Part shown: piece after piece, positions 51,746 to 60,942 of the stretch
How the letters are laid out: every line of letters starts with the position of its first letter
Numbering within the stretch: position 1 is the first letter of the stretch
Notes under the pieces: model-generated
The model's input: the letters and a program-made list of their open reading frames with translations, nothing else
What the model was told of the DNA's origin: nothing
The model's database searches: none
Origin: Lachnospiraceae bacterium
GTDB taxonomy: Bacteria; Bacillota; Clostridia; Lachnospirales; Lachnospiraceae
Assembly: GCA_016288495.1 (NCBI GenBank)
Contig: JAEEZH010000025.1
Location: 1-60,972, forward strand
Direction of reading: 5' to 3'
Length of the DNA stretch: 60,972 bases
Translations under genes and position numbers: made by a program

Positions 51746-53380
51746 TTACATTCTGCGCTTGATCTTTTTTGACGTAGTCTTTTCAAAAGGCGTATCGCGG
51801 AATTCCACTTCGTTTATTCTCTTGTATACGGCAAGCTTCAGATTCAGGTTGTATATGCCGTCCTTTACGGTCTGCTGGGGATCATCGATGCCGTTTTCCC
51901 TGACATAATCCTCATTGATGAATACCTGGGCGGTGATCTTGCTGTTCTTATCATATACCACGACTTCGCCCACCGCCTTTATCTTCTGATATATCATACT
52001 CTCTATTTCCTCGGGAGACACGTTTTCACCGTTGGCAAGTATGATCAGATTCTTTATCCTGCCGCAAACATAAAGATGATCCTCATCATCTATCCAGCCC
52101 TTGTCTCCGGTATGGAACCATCCGTCTGTAAGTGCCTTTTTGTTTTCTTCTTCGTTTTCAAAATATCCCAACATGACCGTGGGACCCTTGGCACAGATCT
52201 CTCCGTATCCGTCCTCATCGGGATCTTCGATACGTATCTCAAGCGAAGGAATGACCTTACCCACCGATTCCGGGATATTATTGTCTATGGGATTGACCGC
52301 CAGGACAGGAGAACACTCCGTGATGCCGTAGCCGTTCAGCACCGTGATCCCCAGATCACGAAAGCCCCTGTAGGAATCCATATCCAAAGGTGCGCCGCCG
52401 GAGACTATCCTTGTGAGCCTGCCACCGAAAAAGGCCAGCACATCCGCAAACATCTCCCTCTTCTCTTCATCGCTCACATTACCCTTCTGCCTGTTCTCTT
52501 CTATCATGGTATCGATCATGGCATCGACTCCCTTTGCCTTAAGGAATCTTCTGAATCCGGCATAAAGAGTCTGGACAAAAAGAGGCACAATAAAAAGGAT
52601 ATCCGGCTTCGCAGCCTGTATATCGCTCATCATATAGCGCATATTTGAATTCACCGTAACAGTATTGTTACTGATTATGGTGATGAGCAGCGCAGATCCG
52701 AGACCGTAAATATGATTGAGCGGCAGAAGATACACTGAATTTCCGGTAAAATCGGTATTCATGGCAGCATAATGAATATTACCTACCGTATTCCTCTGAC
52801 TGAGCATTACGCCTTTGGGCTCACCCGTGGTACCTGATGTGTACATAAGGATCGCCGGTGCATCAGGGTCCGTTTCAATAGCTCCGGTATCGGGCAGGCT
52901 CTCTCCTTGTGCCGCATATTTTTCTATATCCTCCAGCCTGTACAGCACCAGATCATACGCCTTTGCCAGAGCCTCGGCTTTTTCGGCAAAAACTTTGGAA
53001 TAGAAAAGAACACTGCTCCTGCTCTTTTTTACTATAAAATCAAGAGAGGGCAATTCCAGACCCTTATCAAGGGTTACCAGCACATTATCACTCATGATCA
53101 CTGCAAACATGGTGAGGATCCATTCATAGGAATTATCCCCAAGGATCGCGATATGTGACCTTTTGCAGCCCTGTTTTGAAAACCACCTGCCCAGATTATC
53201 TATGGTATGAAGAAATGCGTCGGGAAACACCTCCCTTTTCTGGCCGTTTTCATTCTCCGTAAAGGAGAACATGGGAACCTCCGGCACTTCCTTTATGCGG
53301 TTAAGGATCACGGTGCGATAATCAAAGGCTGTTTTTTTGTTTTCCGGTACCGGAATAAAAGTATGATCTTTCATAAGCAA
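51746..53380 (-). CDS. AMP-dependent acyl-CoA/acyl-ACP synthetase
   Basis: A 544-residue member of the ANL adenylate-forming family, like long-chain fatty acid:CoA ligases. The AMP-binding loop is YTSGTTGEPKG near residue 188, with NGYGITECSPVLAVN then GWFHTGDKGWIDDEDHLYVC and KNLIILANGENVSPEEIE. Residue K near the end (KTTSKKIKR) fits the catalytic lysine. It may load a fatty acid onto the acyl carrier protein whose gene is six bases upstream. It is last in the operon that starts with the oligopeptide transporter. No polyketide or peptide synthetase is nearby. Confidence 0.88.
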   Translation of the reverse strand: MLMKDHTFIPVPENKKTAFDYRTVILNRIKEVPEVPMFSFTENENGQKREVFPDAFLHTIDNLGRWFSKQGCKRSHIAILGDNSYEWILTMFAVIMSDNVLVTLDKGLELPSLDFIVKKSRSSVLFYSKVFAEKAEALAKAYDLVLYRLEDIEKYAAQGESLPDTGAIETDPDAPAILMYTSGTTGEPKGVMLSQRNTVGNIHYAAMNTDFTGNSVYLLPLNHIYGLGSALLITIISNNTVTVNSNMRYMMSDIQAAKPDILFIVPLFVQTLYAGFRRFLKAKGVDAMIDTMIEENRQKGNVSDEEKREMFADVLAFFGGRLTRIVSGGAPLDMDSYRGFRDLGITVLNGYGITECSPVLAVNPIDNNIPESVGKVIPSLEIRIEDPDEDGYGEICAKGPTVMLGYFENEEENKKALTDGWFHTGDKGWIDDEDHLYVCGRIKNLIILANGENVSPEEIESMIYQKIKAVGEVVVYDKNSKITAQVFINEDYVRENGIDDPQQTVKDGIYNLNLKLAVYKRINEVEFRDTPFEKTTSKKIKRRM

Positions 53381-53385
53381 AACTC

Positions 53386-53628
53386 CTAAATACTGACATT
53401 TTTCTTTTTGAGCATGTCAAGGAAATCATCAACCGTAACTATACTCATAAGCTCATCATCTTCGAATCTTACCGAAAAGCGCTCCTCGGCATCATTTACC
53501 ATTTCAAAAAGAGTCAGGGAATTAAACCCCAGATCTGCGATAAGCTGCATCTTTCCGTCGAGCTCCTCAGGAAGAGGATCCGCATATTCACTCATCAGTT
53601 CACGTACCTTCTTAAGCTGTTCTGTCAT
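53386..53628 (-). CDS. Acyl carrier protein
   Basis: An 80-residue acyl carrier protein, started at the ATG at 53628 with AAGGAGG before it; the longer reading from 53649 contains that site. The phosphopantetheine serine is in GFNSLTLFEM (residue about 37-46). The helical pattern is normal, with FDDDELMSIVTVDDFLDML. It is not the housekeeping AcpP (which has DSLD). It is next to an acyl-CoA ligase-like gene and 45 bases after oppC. Together they could activate a fatty acid for lipidation or signalling. Confidence 0.9.
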   Translation of the reverse strand: MTEQLKKVRELMSEYADPLPEELDGKMQLIADLGFNSLTLFEMVNDAEERFSVRFEDDELMSIVTVDDFLDMLKKKNVSI

Positions 53629-53672
53629 TTTTTTCCTCCTTTGTAACATGTATTGATCTAAATACCGTTTTT

Positions 53673-54704
53673 TTACAACACTTCCCCGGGATCCATGGCC
53701 ACCCTCAATGCATCACCCAGCCGGTTGCAGCAGACCATGGTCAGCACCATGATGATGACCGGCGGCACCAAACGGTGAGGATGCAAAAAGAAATTGAGCA
53801 ATCCGCTCTGGATCATAAGTCCGAGAGAGACCTCACCCGACGAGATGCCCAGTCCCATCACCGAAAGAGTGGATTCCATAAAGATAGCCGAAGGAATAGT
53901 CACCATGATCTGTGTGATCACAGGGCCCGTTATATTCGGCAGTATGTTTCTGAACAGGATAAAAAAACTGCCTGCTCCCAGAGTCCTGGACGCCAGAACA
54001 AATTCCGCCTCCCTCATCCTCAGGACCTCTGCTCTGGTTATCTGGCTCATGCCAATCCAGCCTGTTATCATAAAAGCTATTATAAGGGTTAATATACCCG
54101 GTTTCAATACAAGGACCAGCAGCGTCAGCACCACCATCTGGGGAATAGACCCCCAGATATCGACAACACGCTGCATGCACATATCCACGGCTCCGCCGAA
54201 ATATCCGGATATCATCCCGTAGGTGAGACCGATCAGTACATTTACAAGTGTGGATACTACGGCTACAAACAAGGATATCCGAAGTCCCCGGAAGCACCGG
54301 CAAAACACATCCCTGCCCATAGCGTCCGTTCCGAAGAAATGATACTGGGCTATTCCCTGCTCAATATAGGGATTGGATACTTCCCGTCCCGTAGTTTTAT
54401 TGATCACACTCTTTCCGTCAAAGATACCCAGCTGCTCGATCACCGGTATCCTGGGAGTCAGATTGGGATATTCCAACTGCTGAGCGTTATATTTATAACC
54501 CGAAAGCCACGGTCCGATGATCGCAAGGACTACCAGCAGTAAAAGAACCACAAGCGCAGCCACATTGATCTTTTTGCTTACAAATTTTTTATATACCGAT
54601 CTCCAATAGCCCTCTGTTCCGTAAGAGCTGTTGTCTTTTATCTCTTCACCGTTTCTTTCTATGAAACGAAAATCTTCTGCTTTAGGCTCATAACCCATGA
54701 TCAT
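53673..54704 (-). CDS. oppC: Oligopeptide ABC transporter permease OppC
   Basis: A 343-residue permease with an N-terminal extension of about 35 residues and six helices. The EAA-like loop is AEFVLASRTLGAGSFFILFR near residue 230. The transport family motif FGTDAMGRDVFCRCFRG is in the second quarter. It forms the channel with OppB. The five transporter genes and the ACP/ligase pair are closely packed in one direction: oppD, oppF, oppA, oppB, oppC. The ATG follows GAGGCATG; the reading is the longest open one and a few residues may be extra. Confidence 0.93.
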   Translation of the reverse strand: MIMGYEPKAEDFRFIERNGEEIKDNSSYGTEGYWRSVYKKFVSKKINVAALVVLLLLVVLAIIGPWLSGYKYNAQQLEYPNLTPRIPVIEQLGIFDGKSVINKTTGREVSNPYIEQGIAQYHFFGTDAMGRDVFCRCFRGLRISLFVAVVSTLVNVLIGLTYGMISGYFGGAVDMCMQRVVDIWGSIPQMVVLTLLVLVLKPGILTLIIAFMITGWIGMSQITRAEVLRMREAEFVLASRTLGAGSFFILFRNILPNITGPVITQIMVTIPSAIFMESTLSVMGLGISSGEVSLGLMIQSGLLNFFLHPHRLVPPVIIMVLTMVCCNRLGDALRVAMDPGEVL

Positions 54705-54723
54705 GCCTCTTTCTTTTTATCCC

Positions 54724-55659
54724 TTATTCTGCCTTCCCTGCTATTCTGATCCTGGGATCCAGGATACCGTATATCAGATCCACGCCCAGCATCACCACCA
54801 CATAGATCATGGCGTAGATGAAACTCAGAGCCAGGACAACATTATAATCATTTTCAAGAATGGCCTCTCCCATAAACGAACCGATCCCGGGAACGGCGAA
54901 CATATCCTCTATTACCAGGGTACCCGTCAAAAGTGAGACCACAAGGGAACCCATCACCGTTACTATGGGAAGAAGCGCATTTCTCAGAATATATCCAAAG
55001 ATCAGGGTCTTTTTATCCATACCCTGACATCTGGCAAAAAGCACATAATCCGACTGCATCACCCTCAGGGTCTCATCCCTGGTAAATCTGCTGATCACGG
55101 ATAAGATCATCACCGATGACGCCAGAATGGGAAGGGCAGCCGAAGACAACGGCGCTCTCAGATCATAGATCAGAGGAAACAGGCGCCATTTAAAGCCAAG
55201 ATAATAACAGAATAATACCGCAAAAACGTAAGCCGGTGCCGCAAGTCCCAGTATCGAGATACCCATAGCCAGATGATCCGGGAAACGTCCCTCCCATACC
55301 GACGCCATGAGCCCCAGTGCAATACCGGCTACAGTCCCCAGCAACAGAGAGCAAAAACCTATACCCACAGATACTCCTATCCTGCCTGTCAACAGCTCCG
55401 ACACGGGAATATCGCGGGCCAGCACATAGCTTACCCCGAAATCCCCTTTTAAAACATTTTTCATATATATGAGAAGCCTGGTGAAAACAGGCTTGTCCAG
55501 GCCGTATTTTGCCGCCAGCACAGCTTTCTGGGCCGCATCCAGCTTCTCATCGTTAAACGGCGAACCGGGCATCAATGTCAGTAATAAAAACAGGATCACC
55601 ATCATAGCGATCAGGGAACAGGCTGATATCAATATCCGCTTTAAGATATATTTTTTCAT
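54724..55659 (-). CDS. oppB: Oligopeptide ABC transporter permease OppB
   Basis: A 311-residue permease with six helices and the N-terminal LKRILISACSLIAMMVILFL. It has DFGVSYVLARDIPVSELL after the first helix. The loop VMQSDYVLFARCQGMDKKTL is the EAA-type ATPase contact. OppB and OppC pair with OppDF. It overlaps oppA by four bases, so the genes are coupled, and is 20 bases before oppC. Confidence 0.95.
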   Translation of the reverse strand: MKKYILKRILISACSLIAMMVILFLLLTLMPGSPFNDEKLDAAQKAVLAAKYGLDKPVFTRLLIYMKNVLKGDFGVSYVLARDIPVSELLTGRIGVSVGIGFCSLLLGTVAGIALGLMASVWEGRFPDHLAMGISILGLAAPAYVFAVLFCYYLGFKWRLFPLIYDLRAPLSSAALPILASSVMILSVISRFTRDETLRVMQSDYVLFARCQGMDKKTLIFGYILRNALLPIVTVMGSLVVSLLTGTLVIEDMFAVPGIGSFMGEAILENDYNVVLALSFIYAMIYVVVMLGVDLIYGILDPRIRIAGKAE

Positions 55660-57314
55660 TTTGCCACCTGCTTTTTGTATTTTGCATTTTTAAAGCCGAT
55701 TTCAGGAGTTAAGGGAAGAAAAAGGATCCCCGGCACCTCATCCGACACCAGACAGGCACTTCCCTGACAATAAATGGGGATAATAACAGCTTCCTCCATC
55801 AGATAATCCTCCGCTTCATGGAGCTTCTCAAATCTTTTTGCAGCGTCCAAAACCAGGGGTTCACTGTTTGCATCTTTCATTATCTTATCATAGACCCGGG
55901 AACTGAATCCGGGACAATCCCATTTTGCACCTGTCACAAACAAATTCAGATAAGATACGGGATCCCCGTAATCCGCAGCCCAGGCAAACAGGCACAGATC
56001 ATAATTGCCATTAAACATTTCCTGATGAAAAACATTGGGCTGGACCACCCTGTATTTAAGCTTAAAGCCCGGAAGCTTATTTTCCCATTCCTCCTTTAAA
56101 ATATCCATAAAGGTATTTGTCTCCGAAACAGTCAGTAACTCGAACTCCGCCCCGCTTTCACCGAGCTCCTCAAGACCCTTTTCCCAATATTCCCGGGCTT
56201 TTTCGGGATCATAGCCGCATACATCCTTATACCGGTCCGTTTCTCCTCCGAAATCCGTCCCATCCGGTTCAATACAGATCTTTTCGGGGATCAGCCGTGT
56301 CATCACCGTATTCCCTGCTCTCAACAGATTTTTCTGAAGCATTTCCCTGTTAACGCAAAGATTCAAAGCCCTGCGTATATTCCGGTTTGCCAGAGCTTTA
56401 TTGTTGAAATTCTGCATTACATACCATACCATCACTCCGCTGACTTCATTCAGTCTCGGATCTCCTTCCGAAACCTCCAGCTGCTCCCCGGAAATGGGGA
56501 TACACTCGGCGGCTCCTGTTTGAAAGCTCATTATCAGCTGCTGCTGGTCGGCAAGCAGCTGCAGATTCACCCCCGCAAGCTCCACTTTATCCGCATCATA
56601 ATAGTATTCATTTTTTCTGAGATGGATCTGTTTTCCCCTGGGCTCATAGTAATCTATAGTAAAGGGACCGCAACTTAGGATATTATCCCCATTCGCAAAA
56701 TATCTGTCCTCATGACTGTAATAGTACCGGCGGTTACAGGGACTCATAGTCGGTGCGGCCAAAAGATCGGTGAAAAATGGACAGGGATTCTCCAGTTTTA
56801 TCTCCAAAGTATGGTCATCTACTGCCCTGACCCCAAGTGAATCAACGGGTGCACGACCATAAAAAATATCCTCTGCCCCACATACCTTCACATATTCGGT
56901 GATCATTATCGCAGCATCGGATGCATTTTCCGGATCTACCAGCCTCTGGAAAGCAAAAACAAAATCATCCGCCGTAACCTCTGTCCCATTATCCCAGCGG
57001 GCATCCTCCCTAAGATAAAAGGTATAAATTCGACCATCTTCAGACACATCATAGCTCTTTGCGATACCACAGACAGCATTTCCCTTCTCATCCCTGGTCA
57101 TAAGCCCTTCCAGGAACATTCCCTGTATTTTTATATTTTCCGCATAGAACTGCTTCTGCGGATCAAGATTAACGGGTGGATTCAAGACATAAAAATCTAT
57201 CTCATTTTCCGGATCCGTCGAAGGAATGGATGAAACGCATCCGCAAAGTAAGGACGCCACCGACGAAAGCACAGTTAATATACTTATCACTCTCACAAAG
57301 CCGCGTCTCATCAA
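55656..57314 (-). CDS. oppA: Oligopeptide-binding lipoprotein OppA
   Basis: A 552-residue extracellular peptide-binding lipoprotein (SBP_bac_5). The signal ends in LLCGC (Cys about 27), the lipidation site. The fold has YVLNPPVNLDPQKQFYAENI, ISKSYDVSED-like IAKSYDVSEDGRIYTFYLRE and DDFVFAFQRLVDPENASDAA. Family marks DHTLEIKLENPCPFF and LNLCVNREMLQKNLLRAGNT follow. It captures di- to oligopeptides. It overlaps oppB and oppF by four bases each. Its substrate cannot be known; a signal peptide is possible given the lipid genes in the operon. Confidence 0.95.
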   Translation of the reverse strand: MMRRGFVRVISILTVLSSVASLLCGCVSSIPSTDPENEIDFYVLNPPVNLDPQKQFYAENIKIQGMFLEGLMTRDEKGNAVCGIAKSYDVSEDGRIYTFYLREDARWDNGTEVTADDFVFAFQRLVDPENASDAAIMITEYVKVCGAEDIFYGRAPVDSLGVRAVDDHTLEIKLENPCPFFTDLLAAPTMSPCNRRYYYSHEDRYFANGDNILSCGPFTIDYYEPRGKQIHLRKNEYYYDADKVELAGVNLQLLADQQQLIMSFQTGAAECIPISGEQLEVSEGDPRLNEVSGVMVWYVMQNFNNKALANRNIRRALNLCVNREMLQKNLLRAGNTVMTRLIPEKICIEPDGTDFGGETDRYKDVCGYDPEKAREYWEKGLEELGESGAEFELLTVSETNTFMDILKEEWENKLPGFKLKYRVVQPNVFHQEMFNGNYDLCLFAWAADYGDPVSYLNLFVTGAKWDCPGFSSRVYDKIMKDANSEPLVLDAAKRFEKLHEAEDYLMEEAVIIPIYCQGSACLVSDEVPGILFLPLTPEIGFKNAKYKKQVAK

Positions 57315-58258
57315 TCCTCACCTCCCAAAAGCTCATTATTTCCCGTCCACTTCTTGAATTCCGTATCAGTACACCATACCTTATGTGTGCCTTCAAGCAG
57401 ATGCCAGCTTCCGTTATCATAATACACGCCATCCTTCTCCACATCATAATATTCCCGTTCTCTGAGCTGTACCAGAGGATTAGGAGACGGGATGGCAGAT
57501 ATCAGACTCCTGGTATAAGGATGTATCGGATTGTTAAAGATCTCCTCGGACGTCCCGCTCTCAAGTAAAAACCCCAGGTGCAGAACGCCTATCTTATCGG
57601 ACAGGTAACGTACCATTGAAAGATCATGGGAAATGAACAGAAAAGAAGTGCCCAGCTCATTTTTTATCCGGCGCAGCATATTTACCACCTGAGCCTGGAT
57701 GGACACATCAAGAGCTGCTATACATTCATCCGCGATAACAAGTGAAGGCTCCATGACAAGCGCCCTTGCAATACCGATGCGCTGTCTCTGACCTCCCGAA
57801 AACTGGGCAGGATAACGTCCCGCCTGTTCAGGAGACAGGCCCACCATGGAAAGGATCCTGAGTATCTTTTCCTTTCTCTCCTCACGGCTTTTATAAAGAT
57901 GATGTATATCCAGCCCCTCTCCCACGATCTCCTCAGCAGTCTTCCGGGGATTCAGCGACGACATGGGGTCCTGAAAGATCATCTGGATATTTTTATACAA
58001 AAGTTCCTTTTTTTGTTTATCAAGTGTACCCGAAATGTCCTCACCCTTTAAAAATATCCTTCCCGAAGTGGGATCATACAAACGGATCACACAACGCCCG
58101 ATGGTGGATTTACCTGAACCGGACTCTCCCACCAGACCATAGGTTTCACCCTTATTTATCTCAAAACTCACATTCTGGGCTGCGCGTATCACATGTTTTT
58201 TTGAAGAAAAATACATACACAGCTCTTCCACTTTTAACAGAGGTTCCTTAGCCGACAT
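57311..58258 (-). CDS. oppF: Oligopeptide ABC transporter ATPase OppF
   Basis: A 315-residue ABC ATPase. Walker A is GESGSGKS at about 40-47, the signature is [20 protein letters not shown] and Walker B is [12 protein letters not shown]-terminal oligopeptide-type region has [20 protein letters not shown]. The extra 45-residue end ([20 protein letters not shown]) is common in Clostridial OppF. It pairs with OppD and overlaps its end by 11 bases. AIAALD instead of SALD is a normal variation. Confidence 0.94.
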   Translation of the reverse strand: MSAKEPLLKVEELCMYFSSKKHVIRAAQNVSFEINKGETYGLVGESGSGKSTIGRCVIRLYDPTSGRIFLKGEDISGTLDKQKKELLYKNIQMIFQDPMSSLNPRKTAEEIVGEGLDIHHLYKSREERKEKILRILSMVGLSPEQAGRYPAQFSGGQRQRIGIARALVMEPSLVIADECIAALDVSIQAQVVNMLRRIKNELGTSFLFISHDLSMVRYLSDKIGVLHLGFLLESGTSEEIFNNPIHPYTRSLISAIPSPNPLVQLREREYYDVEKDGVYYDNGSWHLLEGTHKVWCTDTEFKKWTGNNELLGGED

Positions 58259-59336
58259 ATTCTCTGGTCTCCTCTCTGAGCCGTCTTATCCTCTTTTCCA
58301 GACTGTCGGGACGCTCTACCTTAGGCGCGCGCTCATCCAAAAGCCAGGTTGCGGCAAAGTGTGATTCGGATATCTTAAACATAGGGGGTTCTGCCTTGAA
58401 ATCGATCTCCATGGCATAGGGATTTCTGGGAGCAAAAGCATCTCCCACAATATGATTTCTCAGATCCGGAGGCGTACCGGGGATGGAAAACAGCTCTGCC
58501 CCTTCGGAATCCACATCCGGAATGGAAGAAAGCAGACCCCAGGTATACGGATGCCTGGGATCGTAAAAAATATCTATTATTGTCCCCGATTCCACCACTT
58601 TACCGGCATACATCACATTTACGTAGTCAGCCATATTTGCAACCACGCCCATATTATGAGTGATAAAGACCACCGACAGTTCTCTTTCTATCTGGATACG
58701 TCTGATGAGCTGGAGTATCTTTTCCTGAACAGTCACATCCAACGCCGTGGTAGGCTCATCGCAGATCAACACCTGGGGATCACAGGACAGGGCAATGGCG
58801 ATCACCACTCTCTGTCGCATACCTCCCGAAAGCTGATGAGGATACTGCTGCATCCTGCTTTCCGGATCGGTGATACCCACTTCACCCAGCAGACGAAGCG
58901 CCTTGGAAAAAGCTTCCCTGCGGCTTATTTTATAATGGGATAGGATCGCAGCCTCCAGCTGAGACCCTATCTTCATGGTAGGATTTAAAGACGTCATGGG
59001 ATCCTGAAAAACCATGGCTATCCGCCTGCCGTTTATATTGCTCTCACGCCAGGATCTATCCTTTTTCAACAGATCTTCCGTATGCTTTTTTTCATCAGCA
59101 TCCATATAAGTGAAAAGGATCTCACCACTGTTTATGACCGTATTTTTTGCCAGGATACCCATTACGGCACGCATGGTTACGGATTTCCCTGATCCGGACT
59201 CTCCCACCACAGCCAGCGTCTCGCCCCTTCTGAGCGTCATATTCACTCCCCTTATTGCATGGATCAATCCGGCCGGTGATCTGAAACTTATATCCAAGTC
59301 ACGTATATCCAGCACTGTTTCCGCTCTGTCAGCCAT
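58248..59336 (-). CDS. oppD: Oligopeptide ABC transporter ATPase OppD
   Basis: A 362-residue ABC ATPase started at the ATG at 59336 (GGAGG six bases upstream); the reading to 59381 has no site. Walker A is GESGSGKS, the signature is LSGGMRQRVVIAIALSCDPQ and Walker B is VLICDEPTTALD. The C-terminal dipeptide/oligopeptide domain has PRHPYTWGLLSSIPDVDS. With OppF it drives OppBC. It is the first gene of the operon; an extended -10 promoter lies 66 bases before the start. Confidence 0.94.
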   Translation of the reverse strand: MADRAETVLDIRDLDISFRSPAGLIHAIRGVNMTLRRGETLAVVGESGSGKSVTMRAVMGILAKNTVINSGEILFTYMDADEKKHTEDLLKKDRSWRESNINGRRIAMVFQDPMTSLNPTMKIGSQLEAAILSHYKISRREAFSKALRLLGEVGITDPESRMQQYPHQLSGGMRQRVVIAIALSCDPQVLICDEPTTALDVTVQEKILQLIRRIQIERELSVVFITHNMGVVANMADYVNVMYAGKVVESGTIIDIFYDPRHPYTWGLLSSIPDVDSEGAELFSIPGTPPDLRNHIVGDAFAPRNPYAMEIDFKAEPPMFKISESHFAATWLLDERAPKVERPDSLEKRIRRLREETREYVG

Positions 59337-59401
59337 TTTTCCTCCGATTAATTCTTCGTCACAAGATTTTTCAAACATCACCGACGGTCATTCCGCCCAA
59401 T

Positions 59402-59410
59402 ATTATATCA
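59402..59410 (-). promoter_or_regulatory. Extended -10 promoter of the opp operon
   Basis: On the minus strand TGATATAAT (TGN-TATAAT). No good -35 is found at 17 bases, which suits an extended -10 promoter. Confidence 0.5.
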
Positions 59411-59445
59411 CAACCATATCCGGAAACACTACAATTATCTTAATC

Positions 59446-59473
59446 TAAACTTTTATTTATTACCTGCCGATAT
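59446..59473 (+). promoter_or_regulatory. Sigma-28-like promoter of the calcium-binding-repeat gene
   Basis: TAAACTTT (59446-59453), 12 bases and GCCGATAT (59466-59473). The -10 box is seven of eight to consensus. The spacer is one base longer than that of flaG. It is 116 bases before the ATG and points towards it. Confidence 0.6.
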
Positions 59474-59588
59474 TGATTTTGTGACAGGCAAAGGAATGCA
59501 CATCGTCTCAACGGATTGAGAGGCTCGCTGTGACGGTGTGTTTTTTTTACGCTTTTTTTCAATATCAGATAATAAAAGGAGGAAACAA

Positions 59589-60599
59589 ATGAAGATCCAA
59601 AGCAGTTCAATAAACATGAGATCAAACAGTCTCTACACCAAAGTAAGCGGCTATAATATCAAGAGCAGCCGCTTCTCTCAGGGCCTGAACATACAAAAGA
59701 ATCTGCAGGGAAAAAATACAGGCGGCACATCCTATGGCACAAATGCACAGGTTTCATCAGGTACATCCATGTACATAGGTAAAAATGACACGGGTATGTC
59801 TCCCTCAGATGAGCTCCATATGCAGATCCGGCTTTTCAGATACCTGCTGGATCTGATCCTCAAAGGCGGCAGCCACTGGAAGCGCAGCAACAGTCAGATA
59901 GGACAATTTAATCCCGGCGAAAACTACTCTGTCTGGAAGAAAACCGAAAATACGGAATTCTGGAGCGGCGAATTCGAGGAGACGTCCTTCGAATCCAAAG
60001 GTCTTGTCAGGACAGAGGATGGAAGAGAAATTAATTTTAACGTCAGTTTTTCCATGTCTTCCGCCTTTGTTGAAGAGTTTAAAATAGAGACCACCGTACC
60101 CTACGTAATGGCAGATCCTCTGGTGATCAACCTGGGTTCATCCGTCACCTCGGTCAGCGATCAGAAATTCCTTTTTGATCTTGATTGTGATGGTAAAAAA
60201 GAAGAGATCTCCTTCGTAGGAGAAGACTGCGGGCTTATCGCGCTGGACAAAAACGGAGACGGGATCATCAATGACGGAAGAGAACTGTTCGGCACAAAAA
60301 ACGGAGACGGATATTCGGATCTGGCCCGGTACGACGATGATCACAACGGATGGATAGATGAAAATGATGATGTATTCACCCGGCTTAAGGTATGGACAAA
60401 AAACTCAGCCGGAGATGATGTGCTTTTGGATCTGAAAAGCGCCGATGTGGGAGCAATATATCTGAAAAACGTATCCACGGAGTATTCACTTCGGGATGAT
60501 AACGGAGACTTTGCGGGAATGCTCAGAAAAAGCAGTATCTACCTGCATGAAAGCACAGGACAGGCCGGCATAACCGGTCATGTGGATCTGGCATATTGA
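59589..60599 (+). CDS. Calcium-binding-repeat (EF-hand-like) protein
   Basis: A 336-residue protein with ATG at 59589 and AGGAGGAAACAA before it. No signal peptide or membrane helix is seen. The N-terminus is polar (MKIQSSSINMRSNSLYTKVS), the centre has a helix (LHMQIRLFRYLLDLILKGG), and the C-terminal half holds Asp/Asn loops: FDLDCDGKKEE, ALDKNGDGIINDGRELFG, DDDHNGWIDENDD. These are EF-hand or dockerin-like calcium loops, alike in style to haemolysin-type and VCBS neighbours. A sigma-28 promoter suggests it belongs to the motility regulon, perhaps exported by the flagellar route. I cannot name the function. Confidence 0.72.
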   Translation: MKIQSSSINMRSNSLYTKVSGYNIKSSRFSQGLNIQKNLQGKNTGGTSYGTNAQVSSGTSMYIGKNDTGMSPSDELHMQIRLFRYLLDLILKGGSHWKRSNSQIGQFNPGENYSVWKKTENTEFWSGEFEETSFESKGLVRTEDGREINFNVSFSMSSAFVEEFKIETTVPYVMADPLVINLGSSVTSVSDQKFLFDLDCDGKKEEISFVGEDCGLIALDKNGDGIINDGRELFGTKNGDGYSDLARYDDDHNGWIDENDDVFTRLKVWTKNSAGDDVLLDLKSADVGAIYLKNVSTEYSLRDDNGDFAGMLRKSSIYLHESTGQAGITGHVDLAY

Positions 60600-60625
60600 A
60601 AAAAATATAAAAGGGCAAAAAAAAA

Positions 60626-60748
60626 TGCCCGGTTCTGCAAAAACGGACATGAAAAATGCCCAGTTCTGCAAAAACGTCCAGTGGACGTTTTTGGGGAGCG
60701 ATTATGAGCGCCATGCGCGAATGCGACCTGCAGAACCAGAGACACGAG
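60626..60748 (-). repeat. tRNA-Phe-derived degenerate repeats
   Basis: TGCCCAGTTC (60657-60666) and GAACCAGAGACACGAG (60733-60748) equal the 3' half of the tRNA-Phe gene at 60789 (TGCCCAGTTC-CGGAATC-GAACCAGAGACACGAG), but a 66-base insert replaces seven bases of the T-arm. A diverged first unit is at 60626-60645. GTTCTGCA at 60663-60670 is the inverse of TGCAGAAC at 60729-60736. Confidence 0.7.
60670..60692 (+). terminator. Palindrome inside the tRNA-derived repeat
   Basis: AAAAACGTCC and GGACGTTTTT pair across a three-base loop (AGT) and give T5 on either strand. It may end transcription of the upstream gene and of the tRNA transcript. Confidence 0.55.
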
Positions 60749-60788
60749 TGATTTTAAGTACATGAACAATGAAAAAGAGCACAAAAAA

Positions 60789-60861
<73 letters not shown>

Positions 60862-60868
60862 ATTTAAG

Positions 60869-60942
60869 TAGCGGGGACAGGATTTGACCCTGTGACCTTC
60901 GGGTTATGAGCCCGACGAGCTGCCTAGCTGCTCCACCCCGCG
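60869..60942 (-). tRNA. Initiator tRNA-fMet (CAU)
   Basis: 74 bases. Starts CGCGGGG and has the anticodon stem TCGGG/CCCGA around CTCATAA, with the three G-C pairs of initiators, and position 1 does not pair with 72 (C1 against U72, where A is usual). The T-arm loop reads GTCAAAT, so base 54 is G in place of T. CCA is not encoded. It lies seven bases before tRNA-Phe on the same strand. Confidence 0.92.

Noticed and set aside
60486-60784. Several short frames over the tRNA-derived repeats (for example one at 60580-60765)
   Set aside because: They come from low-complexity and tRNA-like DNA and have no ribosome site.
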